Positions 49,246 to 59,614 of a stretch of 64,000 bases of DNA are shown here, piece after piece. The notes under the pieces are model-generated. The model saw only the letters and a program-made list of their open reading frames with translations. It did no database searches and had not been told where the DNA came from. A program made the translations under genes and the position numbers. Source of the DNA: Morella rubra (taxonomy: Eukaryota; Streptophyta; Magnoliopsida; Fagales; Myricaceae); contig CM025856.1 in NCBI GenBank assembly GCA_003952965.2, forward strand, positions 22,784,280 through 22,848,279, read 5' to 3'. Every line of letters begins with the position of its first letter. Positions within the stretch are counted from its first letter, which is position 1.

Positions 49246-49690
49246 TTGGACCGCATGTGTAAAAATCCGTTTGGACAGCGTCGACAGATTATGAAAAATG
49301 CGAACAATTCAAAATTTTCATTTAAGCTGAACGTTTTAGACTAAAAACTCTCTCGAGCCTTGCTTGTTTCCTTCCCAAATCATGTTGTAAACTCATTTTG
49401 TTGACATTCAAATCACATCCTAGAATGTTTTGTTGATTTTAACATGATTTTAGCTTTAAAAGTTTGTTTTTTTTTTATATTTTTATGTATAGTATTTCAA
49501 TTTTATTTTTTGTATATTACATTGTGTTTTTTTATTGCTTTTTACATTGAAACTGATTGTGTTAAGTGTTATGATTGTTTTGAGTGTATTTATTTGTGAT
49601 TTTGTAGTGTTTTGGGTAGTGTGTGGGAGGTTTTGGGAGGCTGCCATGGTGAGTTAACTCGGTCGTCTTCCCCGCAACATTCAGACACTT

Positions 49691-50345
49691 GCCAAAGCCG
49701 TTTGGACACTGCATAGTATCCCATTAGGCCAACCGTTGTCATTTTAATATTTAGTCTGGACGCTGTGTGATGCTGTCCAGATAGTTTTTATATTAAATTT
49801 AAATAGTTCATTGTTATCTGTTCGGACGGCTATCTAGAGCTGTTTAGATGACTAATAGTATCCCCTTTGGGATGCGTTGTCGTCTTGCCTGTACTTTTTT
49901 CTTTCCGGACGCTTGCTAAATCCGTTCGGATAATGTATAGTATCCCAAAAGAATACGTTGTTGTTTTTTATTTTCGATCCAGACGCTGTGGAACCTGTCT
50001 AAACAGTTTTTATATTTAATTTAAATAGTTTACTTCGCTGTTATCCTTTTGGACGGCTATCTAATGCTGTCCGAACACCTGGTAGTATCCCTAAGGGGAA
50101 ACGTTGTCATCTTGCCTGTACCTTTTTTCTGTCTGGATGCTAGCCAAAGTCGTTTGGATGATGTATAGTATCCTAAAGGGATACGTTGTCATTTTGATAT
50201 TTCTCCGGACACTTTGTGAGAGCTGTCCAAACGATTTTTATATTAAATTTAAATAGGTTATTTCACTTTGTCCTTTCAGATGTCTATCTAGCGCAGTTTG
50301 GACATTGTATTGTATTCTGACGGGGATACGTTGACATTTTGATCA
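49691..50345. repeat. tandem repeat, about 226-bp unit, three copies
   Basis: Units start with GCCAAAGCCGTTTGGAC-like sequence at 49,691, 49,915 and 50,143 (periods 224 and 228). Each holds four or five dyad motifs, a 'TAGTATCCC...ACGTTGTC' block and a 'TTTATATTAAATTTAAATAG' block. The copies are clearly diverged. Confidence 0.8.
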
Positions 50346-50489
50346 TGTTTGAATGCTCAATTTTATCAGTATGGACGGTTTTGTTCGGATGTCTAATTTA
50401 CCACCCGAACCCAATTTTAACCATTCAAACTTTTTTGTGCAGATTCTGAAAAAATTAGTAAGCTTCAGCGTCCCAGCTGTCAAGTTGAG

Positions 50490-51650
50490 GACGAGCAATC
50501 TCAAGCTTTAACGATGGAACAGCATACAACGATCATTATGTCCTGCTCGAATGTTGTCAAGTGGGACATTAAGTTAGCGGATTTCTATGATCTTACATTT
50601 GAGGATCGAATGCTTCCTAAGGTGGTAGAATAGGCTGATTGACTTCCGTTCATCCAGAGGACTAGCTATGCAACAAAGAACATGGTGTAGGAGTTCTATT
50701 ATGCTATCTTACGGGCAAGGGACCTCAGAGAGCCTAGTATGGAGGACATCATCCTTAACGTTCCAATCACATTCTCCCCGGATGAGCTAGCAAGATTTTT
50801 GGACGACAAGAGGGATTTGATAGCGTTCCCAAACCTGCCACTAAGCGAGGAGGGCAGGCCTACTAAGGTTTTTGTTTTCCAGATGATGCTAGGCAAGGAC
50901 ACTACTATTTTGGACGAAAGATACATGATACCGGGCAGCTGCGTCCTTTTTGGTGGATCATGTACCTGATCTTATGTTTCACCATCGACTCGAAGAAGCA
51001 CACCATGGAGCTATCTTATCGTCGGCGAGTTCTTGTATCTGGTATTGTATGGGGCTACATGTTGATAGAGCATCATACATCTACCAGTCCATTCGTGCAG
51101 AGGCCTTGAAGACTGATGCTCATATTTCATTGTCATACGGAGTTCTTCTGACTCAGTTCCTGCACACCATGTTGGTACCCAAGGGTACGGACAAGCCGAG
51201 GGCAGCTCCATTTTTGTCGAATAACAAGACAACGCTCTCCAAATTGTTGGCCCAGACACGCCGACCGCTGAATGCTGCTCAGGCTGCTAGAGTTAGACGA
51301 CACTAGCAACTTGAAGATGCAATGGACTCGACCCAGGTACTTGGGGCACAGCAGCTGGGTTGGACGGACGATATGATGATGCAGCTGACTGAGCGGATGC
51401 AATAGGTCATACGACCTACCCATGACATGGTCAGTAATATTAGTGGTCGGCTAACAGCTTTGGAGCATAAGGTCGTGGACATGGATGCTGGGTGGAAGAA
51501 GGATGTTGCTGTAGTTCAGGAGGTCTTGAAGGGCGTGGCAATCGATGCAGAGCTCTTTGCCCTAACTCAGTGGGTCGTGCTAATAGTGGAGCACCTTCGT
51601 CGAGTCTGTGACGTTCTAAAGCTCACCAGTGACGATGATGATGATGTTTA
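50490..51650 (+). pseudogene. broken ORF of plant-transposon type, family uncertain
   Basis: Coding-like sequence with pieces such as EFYYAILRARDLREPS, PITFSPDELARFLDDKRD, then a coiled, charged C-terminal part ending at a DDDDV tail. The EFY...PSMED...FSPDELARFL layout recalls the 'putative plant transposon protein' family found near many plant elements; this is from memory and weak. It is broken, by a few interruptions, and looks old. It sits in the middle of the dyad-motif array and may belong to the same element as the TNP2 fragment downstream. Confidence 0.45.
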
Positions 51651-51652
51651 GT

Positions 51653-53540
51653 AATCTATCTTTATTCAATTTTATTATGACATTTTTTTTATTATGTTTT
51701 GAGGACACTAACTTTTATATTATGTTTTGAGGACATGTATTCGATTTATTTGATGTTATTTTGTTTATATTATGTTTTGAGGATATTTGATATATTTATG
51801 TTATTTCAGTTATATTATTTCTATTTATTAGAACTTAATACAACATGTTAATTAATGTTATGTTTCTAATTTCGTTACACTCCTTCAAACTTTAAGACCA
51901 CTATCTAACACAGTTAAGTTATTTATATTATTACCTAACGTTGGTTATTTAAAACTTGGTTAATAAATTGAATTGTATGAGCTTTAAACAAAAACAGATG
52001 GTCAAAAATCGTTTGGACGGAATCTGTAACCTTTCGAACTGTTTAACATAAGCCTGATCGGTGTCGTATTATGTACAAATAAATGTCCAAACGGTTCTGT
52101 GCGTGGTCCGAACGGACAGTTTAACGTGCATGGTCCAGACTGACAGTTCTGTGTGTTGTTTATGATCAAATGCTGTTGTCTGGGGATTTATAAAACGGTG
52201 TCGTGAAATGTATGAGGCGGTTCGGATGGTTGCGTCTCGTCCGAAAGTGTTTTTTTATCACCAGACGCTATTATTATGAGGATTACTAAAATGGTGTCGT
52301 GAACTGTAAATAAGTGTTTGGATAGTTTAGTAGCGTCTGGACAGTTTTGTTTACTATCAGACGTTGTCATTTGGTGATTTCTAAAATGATGTCATCAGCT
52401 GTAAGTTTGCGTGCAGACATAAACGGTGGCATCCGGACGATATGAAAATTTAGGTGGTAGCAATTCCCTCGAAAACTTTTACACATAGGCGTTCACACGA
52501 TATTAACGGCGTTCGAACGGTTATTATTCTTTTGAAAGAAGGGAAATCCCAGATAGTATAGCGAAAATGACAAAAGCTTAGAAATTTGAGCAAGAGGAGA
52601 AGTAGGGAGCTGATTTAGGACGTCAATCTCATTGAAAAGGGTGTGGAAGTAGCAACTAATTTGGGATTTCGCATTGGATTGCATTTAAGGTTAGTGGGTT
52701 TTCAATTTTTTTTTTTTGTTTTAGGATGAAAAGCATGGATTTTAGGATATCAAAGCATGTGTTTTTCGAATTTTTAGGCTCTAAAATGATAGTAATGGAG
52801 TTTGGGTTGTCCTTGTGATGTGTTTATATTGAAGTATTTGTCATTTGGGTTGATTTTGGCATGAATTTGTGTCAAAAATGTCATTCGTTCATCGAAGAAC
52901 AGTGTTCTTCGACAATCACAGTCCGGACGATTTATGTTCCATCCAGACACTATTTATCTGTTTGGATGCTTTGCAAAATTGGTCCAAACACTTATGTGTG
53001 TTGTCCGGACAGTTATTAGCATGTTCAAATGGTTTTTTTTGTTATGTTCTTGCATTCATTTTGTAGCCTTAGCCCTCGTTTAAGAATTATACGGAGTTCA
53101 GATAAGGAACTCGGTGTAATTCTGGAATTGTCCATGTTATAGACTATTTGAGTTTACAATATGCGTAGTGTGCATAATTGTATCTGCTATTGTGACAGAT
53201 GAAATTAGAAATTTCGATGCAAATCTCCTTTGTCCTTCGGATACACATTCAGCATTGAGCTTACACACTTGCCTTCAATGGTGGGTGTTTATGCTCAATG
53301 TTGTAGGCGTGTATCTGGGGACTGAGGAAAAATGCTGTCAAAATTTCTAAAGCATCGGTCACAATGGTCAGGTCAATTATGTGCAGTACGTGATATTGTA
53401 AACTTGAATGGATAGGACCTATCACCCGAAGAAATTGGAGTTGAGTGTGAATGTCATCATTGTTTGAATTATTGTTTGTATTTTCATCTTTAAAGGAACA
53501 ATATGGATAAAACCTAGAGTTTTCAGACTGATAGACTCAA
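51653..53540. other. AT-rich spacer with dyad motifs
   Basis: No gene. A short AT-rich tandem-like block with TTATATTATGTTTTGAGGA words lies at about 51,690-51,790, followed by dyad motifs at 52,000-52,520 and 52,920-53,030. Confidence 0.5.
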
Positions 53541-53542
53541 AA

Positions 53543-55599
53543 GTGCGAAGTATAGTGATGGTGGATTTTATGAGTGTTGCTCGTTGTCATGCAGATAGTC
53601 GTAGACTGATAAGATGTCCATGTAAGAGATGGAAAAATGTGTTGTTCAAACGTGTAGATGAGATGGAGGATCATTTATTCATAATTGGGTTTGACCAGAG
53701 TTACACTCATTGGGTATTTCATAGAAAGTCGATTTCAGAAGTTTCTAACCGGGTAGTGACTTTAAAACCTGAACCGAGCAGTGAAGATTTTAAGGAAACC
53801 ATAAATGATGATATGCAAGACATGTTAGAATATTTTGAGGTGGGAGCAGAGGTTGATGGGCACGCTGGTCAAAGTATGCCGAGCCCTGAAACAGTCGAGA
53901 CGAGGTTTGGAGACGGGTTTTCAGTGTATAATAAGTTGTGGACAGATGCTGAGTAGGAGTTATATCCTGGATGTAAGGAGTACTCGAAGTTGTCCTTCGT
54001 TGTTAGGTTACTTCATGTGAAGTTGGAAAATAATTTGACTGTAAAGGCATTTGAAGATGTGTTAGGGTTGATAAAAGATGCGCTGTCAGAGGGGGAGACA
54101 CTTCCTAATTCTTATTTTGAGGCGAAAGAGTTAAGAAAGAACTTAGGATTCAGCTACGATAACATACATGCATGCTTAAATGATTGTGTATTGTTTTGGA
54201 AGGAGCACAGCGAGTTACAAGAGTTTTCAGTGTGTGAGATATCGAGGTGGAAGTACAGTCAAAATAGCAAATCAAAGGTTCCTTAAAAAGTGTCCTGGCA
54301 TTTTCCTTTGAAACCGAGGTTGCAATGATTGTTTCTATCAAGACAAACGACAACGGATATGCGGTGGCACCAAGAGAAGCGTGTGATTGAAGATGGGGTG
54401 ATGAGGCATCCTGTAGACTCTGCGGTATGGAAGGACCTCAATAAGAATTATGAATGGTTTGGTCAGGAATCTCAGAACGTTTGGTTGGGTTTGGCATCTG
54501 ATGGGTTCAATCTATTTGGCAACATGAGCTTATCGTATAGTATATGGCCAGTGGTACTAATTCATACAATATGCCACCATGGAAATGTATGAAGGATTCA
54601 AGTTTCTTGCTATCATTGCTTATTCCAGGTCCAAGAAGTCCCGGGATTGATATCAACATCTACTTGCAGCCATTGATAGATGAGTTGTGGGAAAATGGAG
54701 TGCAGACGTACAACGCGGCCGTGTCAAGTTCATTCAAGTTACATGCTGCTTTGCTTTGACAATAAATGACTTCCCGGCTTACAATAATCTCTCGGGTTGG
54801 AGTACAAAAGGAAGATTAGCATGCCTTAATTGAAATGCGAACACAACGTCGTTTTGGCTGAAACATGGGGCAAACATTGTATCTTGGGACATCGCAGGTA
54901 TTTGCCTATGACGCATAGGTGGAGGCATGATGTTGAAATATTTGATGGGAAAAAAGAGTTTAAGCAGCTCTTGAAGAACTCACTAGAGATGAGACACATC
55001 GACAACTTGAATCGATACCATTATGTTCGTTTGGGAAAATGCAAAAGAAGTGAATACGAGTTAAAAATGAGTTAAGTTGGATGAAGCATAGCATATTCTT
55101 TGAGTTGCTGTACTGGTAGATTTGAAACTTCGACATAATTTGGACATCATGCACATAGAGAAGAATATTTGTGACAATGTATTGGGAATTTGATGAACGT
55201 CGATGGTAAGACAAAGGACAACGCTAGTGCTCGGAGGGACTTGACAGTAATAGGCATTAAAAATAATTTGCATTTGCAGATTCAGGGTCAGCACAAGGTG
55301 ATGCCTCAAGCATCTTTTACTTTAATGAAGGACGAATGTAACAAGTGTTGTGAATGGCTGAAGGTGTTAAGTTTCCTAATGGATACGCCTCTAACATATC
55401 CCGGTGCGTGAATATAAAAGAAGGGAAGATAATGGGTATTAAATGTCACGACTCACTCGTTTTGTTGCAGCAACTGTTACAGGCAATGATGCATAGGTTG
55501 TTAGGAAACGAAGTGTGTATAGCATTGACTGAGTTGAGCTTATTCTTCAGAGACTTGTGCTCACAAACAATACCTTTAGACTATAAGTCCAAGGATTAA
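53543..55599 (+). pseudogene. CACTA (En/Spm) TNP2-type transposase, decayed and 3'-truncated
   Basis: Pieces in order match the TNP2/TNPD transposase of plant CACTA DNA transposons. First comes the transposase-associated domain (RCPCKRWKN, HLFIIGFDQSYTHWVFH, from 53,543). Then YPGCKEYSKL leads to the Transposase_21 core: MRWHQEKR, LGLASDGFNLFGNMS, YNMPPWKCMKDSSF, LIPGPRSPGIDINIYLQPL, INDFPAYNNLSGWSTKG and LGHRRYLP up to FDGKKEF near 54,960. Last are the distal parts PNGYASNISRCVN and LTELSLFFRDLCS. An in-frame TAG at about 53,954 and several later stops and frame changes break it. At about 55,599 it is cut by LTR-derived sequence, and no CACTA end was found on that side. It cannot be active. 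Confidence 0.85.
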
Positions 55600-56100
55600 G
55601 GGTAACCCAAGAGGGGGTGAATTGGGTTTCCAAACTTTTTCGCTTTTAACCCCCAAAACTGTGTTTGCAAAGTAAAGACTAATTTAGCACAAGTATATAG
55701 ATGCGATAAGAGAATAAGTGCTAAATGTAAAGAGTAGGATAGAGAAAAAAACAAGTGATTTTTAGGTGGTTCGCAAACCCGCTATACATCCACCCCTCAA
55801 GCTCCTTTACCGAGCCTTGAGGTTTTCCCACTATCTTCAAATAGTGTACACACTAGCTTCCGGAGCTAGAGAACCGTACAAGTGTTTTCTCGGGCTCAAC
55901 ACTCACAACCCAAGTGATTTTTCAGAGGCACCACTCACAACCTAAGCAAGCTTGAGATATACCCTCTAAGCTTCTTCTTTAGTGAACAACCTCACTAAAG
56001 GAATCACCTCTCTTGAATAGGAAGATTACAAGAACAAACTCTCTCAAAGAGTGGATATAAAATGGAAAGCTCTCTCTCTTTGATTCACACAATGATAGTC
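55600..56100 (-). mobile_element. LTR-end fragment, antisense, abutting the CACTA remnant
   Basis: Starts GGTAACCCAAGAGGGGGTG and continues with AGGTGGTTCGCAAACC, which read in reverse resemble the 3' end of SIRE-like Copia LTRs; the right end of the solo LTR at 43,623-45,108 has a related CCCAATTCAACC block on the other strand. A fossil fragment; the boundary with the following Copia region is approximate. Confidence 0.5.
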
Positions 56101-56104
56101 CTCC

Positions 56105-59100
56105 TGTACCAGAAACTCAGGACCAATTTTACTAGCTCTTAGCCCTCATTGCTAAGTCTAAATTGACATCCGCTTTTGCAGTTTCATCATCTCTACAAAT
56201 TACACCATCTCATACAATCTTCATCCAATGTTGTTACATCTTCTGCTCTTCAGGGTAATTCTTGTTTCTCTTTTATGTCTATTTTTTACTCTTACACTTG
56301 GATTGTCGATTCTAGTGTCACTGACCATATGGTTAGTTCCTTTTCCTATTTTTCTTCCTATCAATCTGTGTCTAAATCATTTATTACTTTGCCTAATGGT
56401 AATTTTGTCCCTGTCACACATATAGGCTCAGTTCGAATTAATTCTCATATTATTCTCACTGATGTTCTATGTGTACCTTCTTTTAAATTTAATCTTCTAT
56501 TTGTCAGTAAACTTCTACTCCATAATTCATTTTGTCTAATTGCAACCACTTCTCACCTTTTCTTAGGACCTTGCTTCATGGATGATGATTGTTCTTGCTA
56601 AGCAGTCCAATGGGCTTTACTATATGCAGCAAAGAACCAATCTCAACCACTGAACAAGTGTTTCTTCCTCTCTGTAATTCAGTCATGCCTTGTACTTTTG
56701 ATTTGTGGCATTATAGACTTGGCCACCCATCTAATTCTAGAATTTCTACAATAAAGACATCTGATTCTGATGTCAATTGTAATCCTTCCATTCATTGTCA
56801 AGTTTGTCCTCTTGCTAAGCAAAGACGACTTCCTTTTGTTACTAGTGAATCTATTTCTCTTCATGCTTTTGATCTCATTCATTGTGATGTTTGGGTCCCT
56901 ATTTTACTGCTTCTATTGGTGGCTATCATTATTTTCTTACTATTGTTGATGATTGCACAAGATGTACTTGGGTATATTTGATGAAACATAAGTCAGAAAC
57001 AGCCACCATACTTCCACATTTCTTACAAATGGTAAAAACTCAGTTTGATACTTCTATTAAAATCCTTCGGTCTGATAATGGGACAGAATTTCTTCTTCAT
57101 CAGTTCTATTCCCTCAATGGTATAGTTGTCAAACCTCTTGAAAGTCCTCAACAAAACAGTCGGGTAGAGAGAAAACATCAGCACATTCTCAATGTCGCAA
57201 GAGCTTTGCATTTTCAAGCATCCTTACCTTTAAACTTTTGGGGTGATTGTGTGTTAACAGCCACCTATTTGATTAATAGAACCCCCACTTCTTTATTGGA
57301 CAATAAATCTCCTTATGAGATGTTTTTCTCTAAGGTTCCCTCCTACTCTCATTTACGAGTGTTTGGTTGTCTTTGTTATGCTTCTACTCTTTCTCGGGAT
57401 AGAAGTAAATTTGATCCTCGTGCTCGTAAATGTGTTTTTCTTGGGTATCCTTTTGGCACCAAAGGATACAAACTTTATGATCTTACTACTCACACATTTT
57501 TCCTTTCTCGTGATGTTGAGTTTCATGAACATATTTTTCCTTTTTCCTCTATTACACTTCCTTCATCTCTTTCTTCTTCTCCCGTTTTGCCCCATGTTGT
57601 TTCTAATGAGATTTTTCCTTCTTCTTCCTCTCCACCACTTTTACCAATTTCTTCTTCTTCACCTCCTCTTGTTCCTTCTCCTTTACCTCCTCGTCGTTCC
57701 TCTAGATCTCATCATTTGCCATCTTATCTTGCTGATTATCATTGTCAGCTTCCTCATCTTGCTTCTTCTTCTCATTGTTTCTACCCTTTATCTCTGTTCA
57801 CTCTTACACAAAACTTTCACCAGCTCAAAGAGTTTTCTCAGTCAATCTCATTCATCATCCTGAACCCACATCTTATCATGAAGCTGTCAAAAATCCAGCT
57901 TGGTGTAAAGAATGGCTGCTGAAATTCAAGCCCTTGAAGATAATGGTACTTGGACTATCACTAATTTGCCTCCTGGTAAGCAAGCTGTGGGATGTAAGTG
58001 GGTTTATAAAGTGAAATATCATTAGATGTGTCAGTTGAGAGGTATAAGGCACGCCTTGTTGCTAAGGGTTACACTCAATAGGTCGGGATTGATTATACTG
58101 ACACTTTTTCTCTTGTAGCTAAGATGACTACAGTGCGAGTTTTATTGGCTATTGCTGCTACAAATCAGTGGCATTTGCATCAATTGGATGTCAATAATGC
58201 CTTCCTTCATGGTGATTTAACCGAAGAAGTTTATATGCAATTGCCACCCGGATTTGCTAGCAAGGGGGAGTCTCAAGTATGTCATTTAAAGAAGTCATTG
58301 TATGGTCTTAAACAAGCATCTAGACAATGGAATCATAAGTTGACTCAAGCATTGATTAGTAAGGAATTTGTGCAAGCAAAGTCAGATTATTCATTGTTTA
58401 CAAAGAGGTCTGGCAGCAGCTTTATTGCTTTGTTGGAATATGTAGATGACATAGTAGTGGCTAGTAATGACTTGCTGGCTGTCAAGAAGTTAAAGGAGTT
58501 CTTAGATGCTGAATTTAAGATCAAAGACTTGGGAACACTCAAATATTTTCTGGGTTTTGAGATTGCCAGAAATTCAAATGGAATTCATGTTTGCCAAAGA
58601 AAGTATGCTTTGGAAATGTTAAAAGATGCCGGGTTACTTGGTTGTAAAGCTATTAAGTTTCCTATGGAACCTAATTTGAGACTGTGTAGTACAAAAGAAA
58701 ACCTACTAGCAAACCCCTCAATGTATAGAAGACTTGTTGGAAGGATGTTGTATTTGACTACCACACAGCCAGACATCAGTTTTAGTGTGCAGCAGTTAAG
58801 TCAATTTTTGTCCAGCCCTGCACAATGTCATTTAGATGCTGCATACCGAGTTATGAGATACATTAAGTCCTCACAGCACAAGGTTTATTTTTTCCCTCCT
58901 CATCTGAGCTGCAAATTAAGGGGTTTTATGATTCAGATTGGGCAAGCTGTTCAGATTCTAGAAAGTCAATAACAGGGATGTGTATTTTCCTTGGTAATTC
59001 ATTAGTTTCTTGGAAATCTAAGAAACAAATAACTGTCTCAAGATCCTCTGCAGAAGCCGAGTATAGAGCAATGGCTTCATGTACATGTGAGATTGTATGG

Positions 59101-59538
59101 ATTCGATATCTGCTGCAAGACTTACAGATTAATCATTCTAAAGCTGCATTAATGTACTGTGATAGTCAAGCAGCATTGTATATAGCTGAAAATCCAGTTT
59201 ACCATGAAAGGACTAAACATATAGAGATAGATTGTCATGTGGTTAGAGAAAAGCTGAAGGAAGGGATCTTGAAGACTATGAAAGTATCATCTGCTGATCA
59301 AATAGCAGATTTGCTGACTAAAGCTCTTGGGCAAAAGCAATTTGAGAAACTGCTTTCCAAGATGAATGTACTTAATATACATTCATCTTGAGGGGGAGTT
59401 TTACGGTTTAAGCCATTTTACACGTCAATTTATTATTCTGTTTAACAGTAGCTTAGCTGTAAAGTTGTTTTTAGTAAAGTAGTTGGACAGATTCATTTTG
59501 GCGTAAGTTCATCAATATACGAGATTCACACAAAGCTT

Positions 59539-59580
<42 letters not shown>

Positions 59581-59600
59581 ATTCTCACACTTTCTCTTTG
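56105..59600 (+). mobile_element. Ty1/Copia retrotransposon, broken, with 3' LTR remnant
   Basis: Fossil Copia element. Order of parts seen on the plus strand: the end of gag and protease (about 56.1-56.55 kb), GAG-pre-integrase and integrase (about 56.6-57.5 kb), a Ser/Pro-rich linker, reverse transcriptase (about 57.9-58.8 kb, with YVDDI) and RNase H (about 58.9-59.39 kb, ending with ADLLTKAL). The protease-integrase-RT order defines Ty1/Copia; the lineage may be Ale-like but that is unsure. A polypurine tract GAGGGGGAG at about 59,390-59,398 is followed by a short 3' LTR remnant reaching into the CT repeat. The 5' LTR and most of gag are missing. About four or five breaks in the coding part; moderately old. 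Confidence 0.85.
59541..59576. repeat. (CT)n microsatellite
   Basis: About 18 CT units at the border between the Copia 3' LTR remnant and the LINE. Confidence 0.9.
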
Positions 59601-59614
59601 ATTCAATACTAATG

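Larger units (their letters stand above)
46980..53050. repeat. array of a degenerate 8-bp dyad motif (GTCCGGAC family)
   Basis: Roughly forty occurrences by eye of GTCCGGAC, GTCTGGAC, GTTTGGAC, GTCCAGAC, GTCCAAAC and one-off forms, often preceded by CC or AACC (AACCGTCTGGAC at about 48,986; CCGTCTGGACG at 47,461; GTCCGGACGATT at 52,921). They lie on both strands on either side of a broken ORF (50,490-51,650) and upstream of the TNP2 fragment. Dense short repeats of this kind resemble the subterminal repeats of CACTA elements that bind TNPA-like proteins, though here they extend over 6 kb. Most variants differ by C-to-T or G-to-A changes. Confidence 0.7.

Noticed and set aside
49500-53100. CRISPR-like or bacterial repeat array
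   Set aside because: Spacing is irregular, repeats are short and palindromic with C-to-T variants, and the context is plant transposons.
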